From Blattamonas nauphoetae (taxonomy: Eukaryota > Preaxostyla > Oxymonadida), in contig JARBJD010000138.1 in assembly GCA_033064195.1 (NCBI GenBank), positions 119,286-183,285 of the forward strand: a stretch of DNA of 64,000 nt. The letters are read 5' to 3'. The notes under the pieces are model-generated. The model had not been told where the DNA came from, did no database searches, and saw nothing but the letters and a program-made list of their open reading frames with translations. The translations under genes were made by a program, and so were the position numbers. Shown one piece after another: positions 42,636 through 52,962 of this stretch. How positions within the stretch are numbered: the first letter of the stretch is position 1; the number at the start of each line of letters is the position of its first letter.

Positions 42636-45600
42636 TCAGGAGAGAGCGATGTGTAGTGCTTTCTGAGCGGATACCATCCCATCCATCGACGACAGTCGAG
42701 AAATGATCGAGTCAACAGATGGACGCTCGAATGGGTTCACGGACAGGCATTCCTCAATCAGATCTTTCATCTTCTCTCCAATTCCTTCCATCGGCGGCAG
42801 AATCCCAATCGACAGGTTCCGATGAGCATTCACGCCATCCTGCTCAGCGAATGGAACAAGACCAGTCTCAATTTCCCACAAGACCAGGCCAAGCCGAAAA
42901 ACCGACGCTTTCGTTCTGTCAATCTCATTTCGAACTTCGCCCTCGTTCGTCTTCCTTCCCTCTTCTCTCCCTTCTTCTTCTTCTTCCGGCGCCTGCCATC
43001 GAACATCATCACGGTGCACTTCACTCTGACGAAGAGGGTGGGGACGAACAATCAGAGGTGGTTGTGGATGAGCTTGTTTCTGTTCAGTTTCATGAATCGA
43101 AAAGTTGAGACAACTCTCTGTTGGTTCATCAACATGTGTGTTCTCATTGTTTTCTTCATTCTGTTGCGTCGGACGTTCTGTGAGTGGATTTGGCTGAGTC
43201 GAGTCAGACTTCAGAATAATATTCATCGACCTCTCGCCACTCAACTCAACTGAGTGGGATGTCAGCTCGGTGAGAATTGCGGAATATTGTGACGTCTTCA
43301 TCGCATGCGACAGGCCTCGAGCAACCGACAACTGCGCCCAACGCTGGTCCACTCCAATCTTCAAAACATGAAGACGACGATAAAGTGTTTCTGTCTTGTC
43401 AACAACTTCCACAACTCCATCCTTCTCCCCACAGCTCAGTCCACACACTCTGTTCTCAAACGCGATCTCTCGCTCTTCCTTCTCTCCCAATCTCTTCTGC
43501 GTCTCATTCTCTTCTTTTTCTGTCCAATTCCCGACATTCAGTGTGTTCCCATTCAGCCCTCGAACAGAAGAGACATGAGCTGTGATTGCGTTTGCATCTT
43601 CCTCAACTTCTTCATATTTCTCAACTTCCATCTCTTGTGGAGACATCAGAGGTTCTTTGCCTTCCTTCCGACCATTCTTCTTCCTTCTCCACACGCACAC
43701 AACGACAAGCAGAATCAGGACGAGAAAAGCGACAGCCACAACGATGACCAGAGGAAGCCACCATTTCATGTTGTCTTTCAATGATTGGGACAGTTTTTCG
43801 ATACTGTTTGGTTGGATGACGAATGTCGTGTTGGTTCTTTGCTCTTCTCCGAAAACCAGTCGACCTCGCCATTCTAATTCAGGTTTCAGCGAGCTGAGTG
43901 ACGACGAGGGGAGAGCAAGTTTGATGGAAGTTTCGGTGAATGAAGTGGTTGTGTTTTTGTTCAGTGAGAGTCGTTGAGATGTTCCTTCTTGCTTGTCTTT
44001 CGTCACTTCAAACACTTCGAGAAACAAACCACACGGAATCAGAGTTGATCCTTCTATTTCGATTTCGAAGAGTGCCTTCTTCTTGTCGAACGACGTTGTC
44101 GAAGTTTTTGAAAGAGTTGGGATGAAGAAAGGAGAGAGGGGCTTGGCATATTCACCAGTCATTGTGCATCCATCAGCTGCCATCCACAGATGCGGACGCT
44201 CAGCACTGAACCCATCTCCTCCTGTCAGACTACCTACATCAATCGATGCATTGTCAGAGCAGAACACATTGCGACGAAAAGAAGAGAAGGACGTGAGATT
44301 GGGTGAGTTGTCTGAAAACAGAGTTGACAGAAACGAGACATTTCCGCCTTTCATGCTGATCACACCTTGCGAGAGATGGATGAGTTTCGTGTCCGACACA
44401 TTCATCGAACAGTTTGTCAGTTGGAGGATTCCACTTGTCCATGAACAGACATCTTCAGTTTCTTTCTCGTTTCGGGTTGGAGACGATTTTGGTCCAGTGA
44501 TGATTCCATCTCGCAGGATGATGGTCGCTTGTGTCGCAGCGATGAACACGAAGGACAGATCTGACGACTCAATCCACACATCCACATTCCGAAGCTCGAG
44601 GAATCCAGTTGCATCCACAACAATCACTCCAGACATCGTATCCAGAGAGAACGATGAAGGAACGATCAGAGACGGTTCAGAACTCGTCCCATTTCGAATC
44701 ACAACATGCATCCCCCCAACAATTCGAATTCCTTCTTTCATCGTCACTGAGTCCACAATCTCAATCGTCGGTCGAACAATCACAAGTCCGGAAACAATCT
44801 TCCACACTTCCGACATCGACGAGCATGCTCGCGAAAAATCTCCACAAAACGGACTTTCTTCCAAAGACGATGAATCAGCGAAGATGTTGAACGAGGATGG
44901 TCGCTTTCCTGTCTTCCCTGAAACAGACTCCAAAAGCAGGATGTCTCCATCTTCCACATTCAATGGCACAATTGATGTCACTGTGTATTCTGTGTCGAAC
45001 TGCAGTCCTCCTTCCCATCCAATCTGAGTCTCTTTTGACTTCCCACTCGTCGATGATTAGAAATATATGATCACCCACAGCGACGAGTTTAGCGTCACGT
45101 TGTATTCTGTCGAGGCCACCAAATCACTTCCCGTCACTTCCACAACACAGCTCGTGTTCAGAGCGTCCGTGAATGGGAACTTTATCTCTTGGAGAGAGGG
45201 AGGATTGGGAACGGAAACAACAATTCCACCATGCACGACAAATTGAGTTGACTCACCATAATGTTGGAGGGTGTACTTCTTTCCAAAAGCGAGTGTGGAT
45301 GAATTTTCATCCTTCCCAACTTGAAACTCAACTGAACAGTGTGTATCATTCTCAACTGTGATTGGAGAGAGAGGGATCCACATGCTAGAACCGTTGCTGA
45401 TGCAGACAGACAATTGTGTTGATGTCAACAGATGACCAGTCAAAACAAGAGTCAAGAAGGTTCGAGTATTATCGAGAAGTCGACTGACACAACAGTTAAT
45501 GCGAGGTGGTTCATCGGGTGTGATGAATGTTGTGGTTGTTGCTTCGAAGTGGATCTCAGTCGATCCTTTTTGAATCCTTTTCACAGAATATCGAGTTCCA

Positions 45601-46142
45601 AACTCCAACTGCCCTTTCAGTTTCGTTTCGTCTTCTTCGCGAGGATAAAGAATCACTGAAATTGTATCAATCTCTCCATTCATGTTCGTTGTCAACACAA
45701 GTGTCTTTTCGTGCCCTGTTTCTCCTTCGACAACTATCGACTCGAGAATCATCTCGTAGGGTGTGCTTGCTGAAAGAGCGTGCGTTTCAAATGAAAGTTC
45801 CATTCGAGTCTTTTCTGCATCCGTGAAGTCACTCCCTGTCATTTTCGTCAATCGACTGGGCTCACCAGGAACTGAGAAGCCAACTTTCTTGTTCACCACT
45901 CCTTCCACTCCTCCCACAACAATCCCAACCACCAGATATCTTGACCCAAACAACAGCAGAGGTGACAACTCTCCGAAGATCTCCTCAGTGTGCGAGAATC
46001 TTCCCGATTCACTTCCCGAAGACGGTGTGAGTGTCCCAACTAACTCATTCACTCCTCCAGACAAGAATCCCTCTGACGACTCTTTCTGCACTTTCAGTGT
46101 GTATTCCTTTCCACTCGACAGACCCACTCCCCAAAACTCCAC
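42636..46142 (-). CDS. Beta-helix receptor with pseudokinase tail, copy B (5'-truncated)
   Basis: About 1,157 residues after removal of a 33-nt intron at 45046-45078, stopping at TGA. N-terminal half: immunoglobulin-like beta-sandwich repeats with the recurring L-F-G-x-x-Y pattern (LLFGSRYLVVG, LEFGTRYSVKR, LAFGKKYTLQ). Then beta-helix repeats, a membrane span WWLPLVIVVAVAFLVLILLV followed by CVWRRKKNGRKEG, a juxtamembrane part with RRLHVLKIGVDQRWAQLSVA, and kinase C-lobe motifs (FRLGLVLWEIETGLVPFAEQ, NPFERPSVDSI). The N-lobe lysine and the HRD/DFG loops are not visible, so catalysis is unlikely. The family resemblance breaks at 46206 and stops follow upstream, so there is no signal peptide or native promoter. 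It may be a transcribed but misrouted product or a young pseudogene with its frame still open. Confidence 0.75.
45046..45078 (-). other. Candidate 33-nt intron, receptor copy B
   Basis: Same as 27085-27117 in copy A. It holds the only stop separating two long open frames that are in the same phase (ending S-L-W-V-I-I-Y-F, stop). GT-AG ends and CTAAT before the acceptor support an intron; a nonsense change inherited by both copies is the alternative. Confidence 0.55.
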
Positions 46143-46206
46143 AACTCCCGCTTTCTCCTTCGACCCTCCCAGTGAGCAGTTGGATCCTTCAATCCGAATC
46201 GGTTCT

Positions 46207-47390
46207 TTAACAACAAACCGGGGACATCAACATACGAGAGAGAGCCGCGAAATGATTAAGGGCTGGCCAAGGTCAACATGACCAAACAATAATCAAGTTT
46301 TAGCTGTTAACGAAAACTCCCATCAAAGGAACAAAGTGTACACACTGATGGAAGGTACACACTGACACTCAAGTCTGTGGACTCAAAACTTCCCATATAG
46401 TGGAAATTTAACCCGATACTTTGATTTAACCCGATACTTTTCCCCCATTTTTTGGACCCCTCTTTCCATCCATCCCATATTTCTCGGAACCCATAAATTT
46501 TTGGGTCCCACCATTTCCGGGTTGGATATCTACCCTCCCCCATCAATCACTTGAGGCAGAAATCGAACCTCCAAAATAGGATCCACGGGTGGGGTCTCCG
46601 ATTTAGGAGTCTTTTTTTTCTGATTTTTTTGACCCTTTTTGGCTCCCAAATAGGAGGTCCTTAACATTTAAGCTTAGGACAGTCGAACTTCACGACCACT
46701 TTTCTCCACGCCTGTTCATGATTTTTCAATCCCAGTTCATTTCTGGTAATTTGGGATGGTTTTCTCTCAAAATGACAATTTTTTGAAAAATGAAAAATCC
46801 TGGGGGGATCTGGGTGGAAACTTAGGGTGAAATATTGATTTACCTGTATAACAAGCTTAGGATCTTGAAAACTTGTTTTGATCATATCTCCACAACCAGA
46901 CATGGTCCAGACATGAAACTTTTTCCAATATGGATGTTTTGTTGAGAAGTATTTTTTTCGGAAAATTTTGAAAAAAATCCCCTTGCGGCTGTTGAGATAT
47001 TTTGTTTGGGTTTTTAACCCTCGTGCTGAAGGCGAGCTGTCACTTGACATGGGAAGATGCACCCGTCTCCAAATTCCGTCAAAGTGGTGGAGACACTATC
47101 AGAATCGAATCTAAAAGATCATTTTGGACAGATTCGTTCTCAGAGAGTGAGATGGTGGTGGAAGTAGTTATAGAAGCGAACGGAGAACCAATCTGAAAAA
47201 GTCTTTGAAATCAAAACTAAAAGTCAATGCCGATTGACCATTTTTGGATCTTGTATTAAAAGGAATTTATGACATTTCGATGACCTCAAAAATGTGCCCT
47301 AAATTTGAAAATAATAGCCAAAAAATGACCTCGTGAAAAGTGTCCTTTTTGAAGCTTTTTTTGAGTACTTTCCAAAAACAAAGTCGAATT
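46207..47390. other. Junction between duplication copy B and the Polinton, no gene seen
   Basis: T-rich and A-rich tracts, a tandem TTAACCCGATACTTT pair at about 46410-46440, and AAGCTTAGGA repeated at 46671 and 46852. The left end of the Polinton should lie in this stretch, but its terminal repeat cannot be recognised because the right end is outside the window. Confidence 0.4.
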
Positions 47391-47422
47391 CTTTTTTTAT
47401 TCAATTTTTTAATTTGGATAAA
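47391..47422 (+). promoter_or_regulatory. Start-proximal AT motif, class 1
   Basis: TTTTTTTATTC followed by ATTTTTTAATTTGGATAAA directly before the ATG at 47423. Confidence 0.5.
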
Positions 47423-48016
47423 ATGAGCTCTGTCTTGACACCAACTCAACTACTGGAAATTTTGGAGAAAGAAAAATTGATTATGAAATCACCTCCGACT
47501 CTCAATCGACAAGGAACAACATATCTCACGGCGAGTACTTTCGAATATTATCACGAAGATAAACCAGATGACATTTATCGAGCGTACGTCAATAATTTCG
47601 TCAAAGGATACAGACCACATCTGAATCGTCAGAGATACATTCAAGTATCCAATTGTTGTACGAAAGCAAAGTTTCTCGAATCAATGAAAAATGAAAATTG
47701 TGAACTCATTTCTGAATACAAGTATGCTGATTCACTTGTCACATACCGGTACGAAGGAATCGAATGGAAAGTGATTCCCTCGAAATGGATGAAAGGATAT
47801 CGAGCTCATAATTGTCAACGAAAACATTACACACAGTCGTTTGTTGAAAATGAATTGAAAAAAGAGAATTGTGAACTCATTGGAACATACACAAAGGTAC
47901 TTGAGCCATTCAAATATCGTGATTTACGAACAAAGAATGAGTTTTACGTTCGCTTGGACAATTGGTTGTATTTTGGAGACCGTCCTCACTTGAGAAAGTA
48001 CCATGATAGGTCATGA
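47423..48016 (+). CDS. Polinton repeat-domain protein, long form
   Basis: 197 residues. Three imperfect copies of a roughly 55-residue unit are seen: a Leu-x-x-x-x-(K/E)-(K/E)-x-C-E-L-I-(S/G)-x-Y start, an aromatic core (YRYEGIEWKVIP) and a basic G-Y-R-(A/P)-H end. The second half is closely related to the protein at 49723-50112. The unit resembles short DNA-binding or nuclease-associated repeats of large DNA viruses, but I cannot assign a family. The ATG at 47423 is chosen because the start-proximal motif abuts it; the frame is open 30 codons further upstream. Confidence 0.65.
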   Translation: MSSVLTPTQLLEILEKEKLIMKSPPTLNRQGTTYLTASTFEYYHEDKPDDIYRAYVNNFVKGYRPHLNRQRYIQVSNCCTKAKFLESMKNENCELISEYKYADSLVTYRYEGIEWKVIPSKWMKGYRAHNCQRKHYTQSFVENELKKENCELIGTYTKVLEPFKYRDLRTKNEFYVRLDNWLYFGDRPHLRKYHDRS

Positions 48017-49690
48017 AAACACTGAAAATCTATTTTTGACCACAAATCAATGAAATCCAATGTGAGAACCATTTCGAAAAATTCTGCAAAAAATTCTAAA
48101 ATGTCAGGGACACTGTCGGTCCTCGATCAAGACAATCCTGATGAAAATCGGTTGGGAATTCGTCGAGCTGTGTGCCGAACTTAGGTCGAAAAAGTGACGA
48201 AAAAGTCGATGTTCGGATTTCGCCACTATGAACTGCTTTATGTCTCAAATTGTGTTCAAACACGTTCTAAAATTACGAAATTGATTTTGATAGGTGAAAT
48301 TTTAGGAAAAAAGCACTTTTGAAAAAACAGTTTGATCCGACCCCACAACATATTTTGAAAATGACAAAATTTTTAAGGAGGAGAAAGTGACGTCTCGCTC
48401 TTCTCCTACACGTCACTTTTCGCCCTCTGATGGTCTCCGTAGGTGTAAAATCGATAGTGGACAGGTATTCGCGTCATTCGGTTCTGACGATCCTCGACAC
48501 ACGATCGTTTTCACAATTTTTTGTCAATTTTCATTTTACACTATTTTCCTTCAAACCACTTCACAATCGTACTAAAACAACCCTTTTTTGAGAATTCTGG
48601 TTGTACATCACCTATAGTTCGCTCTGGAGGGTCGGTTTTTCGATCACACTTGTGACGACACATTTGCACCAACATTTTGACACTATGGATTTTTTGATCT
48701 GAATTTCGTTACAAATCCTTCTTTCTCGCGGTATGAGTAAGGTGTGCCTGAATTTTGAGGAGATTTTGTCGGATAGTTCTCTCATAAAGTCACTTTTTCA
48801 TGTTTTCACTTCTCAACTTTTGACCGTATTTGTCACTTCAAAACCGACTGTAGTCCCTTTCATTTCATCACTTTCTCTCCCCATTTCACATTTGATCTCT
48901 TCATCACTCCTCTTCATTTTGCTCATATCACTTCCATTTTGTGGGCCGTTCTCACTTCACTAGCACATCATTTTAGTCAACTTTTCATCACTTTTTTCAC
49001 AAAAACAGAGTAAAAGAAAGCGAAACAAGCATGAATGAAACGGGCAAGTATGAAACTGAGAGGGAAATTGACGATCGTGAAAATGACGTGAAATGTGGCG
49101 CCAATAGTGAAAATGTCGCTTGTGTTCTCGGTTTTATGTCTTAAAAACAACAAAATTGATTCAAAAATGTATGTGAAATGTTGGATTTTCCGGAAAAATA
49201 CCGAGATATGAAGTGAGCCGTTGAATGGCGGATCTCTGCAAAAGTCCGGAAAACTCAGTAAACGGGAATTAGTGTGTTGTATTGGAGAAAAGGTGTGAAC
49301 GAAAGAAACATGAGTGAAGTGGTTAAAAACAGTAAACAACGAAAAAACGAGGACTGAAGTGTGACCAAAAATGAGATGGAAGCGAATGAGAATGAGGTGA
49401 CAATTCGACTAAAACTAGTGAAAACAAGTCTAAAATAAGGAGAAAATGAGAGTGGCATACTCGTTTTTACGTAAATGTACCGAGATCTGATGACGATCCT
49501 GAAACCTCAAATATCTCTGCAAAAGTCCGGAATCTTCAAAAAACGGAGCATACCATGATGATCCTGGAGTTCAGGAGAATCTAAAACGCACAGAATCAGA
49601 ACGAAACTATCACTTGTGAGAAATCAGTGATCGAACCCATTGATCCTCGTTTCTAGTGAAAATTCCAGAACTGAGAAATCAACGAAAGAA
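48017..49690. other. 1.7-kb stretch without genes inside the Polinton
   Basis: No protein-like frame on either strand. The phrase CTCTGCAAAAGTCCGGAA occurs at about 49234 and 49518, each followed by a CAAAAAACGG-like run, so part may be a degenerate repeat. It could be an insertion or a replication or packaging region. Confidence 0.4.
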
Positions 49691-49722
49691 ATTTTATTTT
49701 TGAATTTTTTAATTTGTATTAA
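49691..49722 (+). promoter_or_regulatory. Start-proximal AT motif, class 1
   Basis: ATTTTATTTTTG then ATTTTTTAATTTGTATTAA ending at the ATG. Confidence 0.55.
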
Positions 49723-50112
49723 ATGAATCCAACTGCGATGTACAAGGAAAGACGTCGAGTATGTTCAGAACAAGCATTAATTGAATCAATGAGAGAAGAG
49801 AACTGTTCGCTAGTCTCTGAGTATGTCAGAAATAATGTGCCAGTGACGTATGTTCATGAGGGAGTTGAATGGAGAATAAAACCAAAGTTGTGGAATCAAG
49901 GAAACAGACCTCACCTAGCGAAACGTCGACACTACACTCAATCATTTGTGGAGAATGAACTGAAGAAATACAATTGTGAACTCGTAGGTGAGTACACAAA
50001 AGTTCTGGTTCCATTCACATATCGAGAGATTGGCGGAAGTGAAGTGTTCAGAATTAGACTTGATTCCTGGTTAAAGGCACCGAAAAAGCCCCATCAGAGA
50101 AAACAGAAATAA
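49723..50112 (+). CDS. Polinton repeat-domain protein, short form
   Basis: 129 residues with two of the 55-residue units found in the protein at 47423-48016; the stretch HYTQSFVENELKK is identical in both. It lies 43 bp before the polymerase gene and shares the same class 1 start motif, which suggests joint expression. Probably a tandem duplicate of the longer gene. Role unknown; DNA binding is a guess from basic ends and viral context. Confidence 0.65.
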   Translation: MNPTAMYKERRRVCSEQALIESMREENCSLVSEYVRNNVPVTYVHEGVEWRIKPKLWNQGNRPHLAKRRHYTQSFVENELKKYNCELVGEYTKVLVPFTYREIGGSEVFRIRLDSWLKAPKKPHQRKQK

Positions 50113-50121
50113 ACGCTCAAC

Positions 50122-50155
50122 TTTTTTTATTTTCGGATTTTTTAATTTGTAGTAA
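50122..50155 (+). promoter_or_regulatory. Start-proximal AT motif, class 1
   Basis: TTTTTTTATTTTC then ATTTTTTAATTTGTAGTAA ending at the polymerase ATG. Confidence 0.55.
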
Positions 50156-51370
50156 ATGGCACTGCTAAAACCAGTCAAGGAAAGAATTCAAGAAATTCGA
50201 GATCTCTTTCCGAATGCACAATTTCAATTTAGTGATGGTCGAACGTATATTCCAGACAGCAAAAATTATCAACATCATCGTTCATTTCTTCTGAATATGC
50301 TTCAACACACAGATCTCGAGTTTCCACATCCAACAAAGAATCTCGATCTCAATCTCATTCCAGATTTTATTGAACAAGTGAAACTGCGACAACAGATGGC
50401 GTCAGAAGATCGACTCGCTCACCGAATGATTGTTGAGAACATGAAAGCAAATCCAAGAGTGAACAAAGATGAACTGAAGAAGCAAGTGTTCAGAATGACG
50501 TGGAAACTGAAATCAATTGAAGAGAAGTTGATGGATCATTGGATGAAGAATCTATTGATCATTCAGAAGAAAAATGAACAAATGGAAAAAAGAGAAGTGC
50601 AGACATTTGATGGATTTGAAGAATGCATATTACTTGCTGAACCACGTGACAAAGCAGCATTCAATTCTTGTCTCATGGATGCACGGAGAAAGTTCAAAAA
50701 GAATGAGGTCGAGAAGGTTGAAGAAAATGGAAAACCATATCAATTGTACTTCCACAATCATCTGAAGAACGTTGATGAAATCACAACCTTCATCAAAGCA
50801 GTATTCGACAAGGAGAAAGATCATCCATTCAAGATCAGTATTGACTTTGGAAAGATCATCGAGAGAAAAGACAAAGATGAGACAACATACAAAGATTTCA
50901 GACCAGAATTGGAGAACACATCAAAGAGTTTCCCAACTGTGATCAGAAGTTCAGGAGACATCAATGAGTATTCAAAATATGCAATCAATCTGATCAAAGA
51001 ATCACAAGAGAGAACACTGATGGATACGAAGACAATGTACATAGCATTCCACTCAATTCTGGTTGCAGTCTATCGATTCCCAGTGGCAGGAAAAGCAAAT
51101 GCAATTCTCACTGAACACATTAAAACGAGAAACGTTCGGTATAGTCCTAAAATAACCCGCGGTGGGTGAAATAACCAAGTGTGACTCCCTTTGAATCTGC
51201 GTCTGATAGAGCGAGTTTCTGAGTAGTTTTCTTCTTGCTATTCTGAATTTCATCATCTCATAATTGCACATTGTGCAATATCATAATCGTACAATCCTTT
51301 TTTTGTGTTCTGTCTCATGTGAGTGCAAATTGAGAAAGTGAATCTGATCATCACCCACCATGTTTCATTT

Positions 51371-52962
51371 ATGTCGTCGTATCTGACTCCATCGGAGATC
51401 TCCCGCTGTTTGGCGGAGGGAGAGTATCGAGGAATCACCAACAAAGCAGAAAAAGGACTCAAATTGTATCTAGAGCAGCCTGTCCGCCACATTGATGTCG
51501 TAAATGCCGGAATCTGCAGCCCTCATCAGTTGAACAGGGCGATCACATCTTTCAACAAGAATCAACAGGTCGGCGTTGCACATGCTCCAAACAAGTTTAC
51601 AGCAGCTGATGAAGAACTTCTCGAACAGTTCATCCTTCAAACTGTGGAAGAACACGGATTCGCGAAAAAACGAGATATACTGATTCAAGTTTGTTCTGAT
51701 TCCGTTTTAATGACAATCAGGCACGTATCATCTGGAAATCAAGTCTTCGTTTTAGGGAAGATAAACCAGAACCCAGCGTTCAGTGGTTGAATCATTGGTT
51801 GGGTCGACGACACTGGCTGATCCAATACAGTCCGACCTACATCGCACTCGAAAGAAAGGACAATACCACAGAGCCAACTCTACGAGCATGGATTGATCTA
51901 TTTTCGAGTCGTGTATCCGAAGGCAAAATCGACGAAGATCTCATCTACAATTTTGATGAATCTTCGCTCAGAATTGATAATGACACAAAATCACTTGTTG
52001 TTTCAACAACTTCAGTAGCCATAAAAGTCGCCCAAGAAAATCCAAGGGTCACGAATGCGACCTTATGTGCATGCATTGGATCGTCCGGTTCGCATCTGAA
52101 TCCAATTATCCTCTGGCCACGAAAATCAGAAGCTCCGGAGTTCCTCAGTCTCAAAACCATAACATAACCTTTCTTTATCGAGGTGTTGGATGGATCGATA
52201 CCTCAACCTTCCAAGAAGTGATGCTGACTTTCATTTTGCCTCAAATCGACCAACAACGTCGAAATCTAGGAAAAGCCAAGAAGCGATCTATGTTGGTAAT
52301 GGATGGCCACCAGACCCGGTACAATCCGGAGGTTTTAACTGAAGCACAACGACTCAATATCGAAATCTTAGTGATCCCTCCGCACACTTCACATGTATGT
52401 CAGCCTTTAGACCAGTATCCGTTCGCCACTATCAAGGGCCACCTCACCAAAACTTTCTGCCCTCCATCCACCCTCAGTATCTCGGAGTATAGAAAGCTCT
52501 GGCAGAGGCCATTCCGGATGCGATCCGACTTGGATTTCAAAAGTCACTAATTCTCGGCAGTTTCCGGAGAACTGGTCTGAAACCAACTGCCATTGAACCG
52601 TTGTTGAGAGCATGAATAAACTCATGCGAAAGGCAGTGAAGGAATCAGTTGAAAGGAAGAAGCAGAATGGGTTCAAACCCACTTCACAGCCATCGATCAA
52701 CACCGAATGTAAACCAAAGGCGCATGGACGCTTGCTGACAGCCCCTCCTCGACCTATTGCCAAATGCAAAACCAAACAGATGACGATTGACGTGTTCGTC
52801 AAAACTCAACCTGGAAACCGAGCGATCCTGGGGTGCAAAATCGAAGATAAAATCCAAAAACAGAAAAGAATTCGATCATCGTCGCCAATTTCGACAGAAG
52901 AACTAAACCTGATCTCTCCAATGAGTCCGCGACGAGAAATGGTGAGGGATGATGATGAGTGA
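51371..52962 (+). pseudogene. Pogo-like DDE transposase, decayed
   Basis: Starts at ATG 51371 (MSSYLTPSEISRCL). The N-terminal DNA-binding region ends in EELLEQFILQTVEEHGF. A 32-nt phase-0 intron at 51689-51720 joins D-I-L-I-Q to A-R-I-I-W. The DDE core shows LIYNFDESSLRI (first Asp), SMLVMDGHQTRYN (second Asp) and PPHTSHVCQPLD. Reading then shifts frame near 52165, again near 52495 and near 52612, so the protein is no longer encoded as one piece. The last part (52612-52962) is basic with TAPPRPIAKCKTKQ. The plus orientation matches the host element. The stretch before the ATG lacks other starts. Confidence 0.8.
51689..51720 (+). other. 32-nt intron in the nested pogo-like transposase
   Basis: Starts GTTTGTTCTG, ends GACAATCAG, with TTAAT before the acceptor. 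Phase 0, at the same linker between DNA-binding and DDE parts as the 33-nt intron of the transposase at 22088-23524. Confidence 0.7.

Larger units (their letters stand above)
41094..46206. repeat. Segmental duplication, copy B
   Basis: Collinear with 20912-28247. It lacks the three insertions found inside copy A's shared part but has its own MITE at 41204-42072. Similarity ends at about 46206, inside the receptor coding region, so this copy lost or never had the 5' end. Confidence 0.85.

Noticed and set aside
43277-45027. Plus-strand ORFs shared by both duplication copies (for example 43993-45027)
   Set aside because: They are antisense to the receptor gene; conservation between the copies reflects the duplication.
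27085-45078. Reassigned stop codons (TAA/TAG as glutamine), known in the oxymonad Streblomastix
   Set aside because: One in-frame TAA in the duplicated receptor gene could suggest it, but large genes here end at TAA (3685, 40913, 23524) and the sequence beyond is not protein-like. A 33-nt intron explains the single case.
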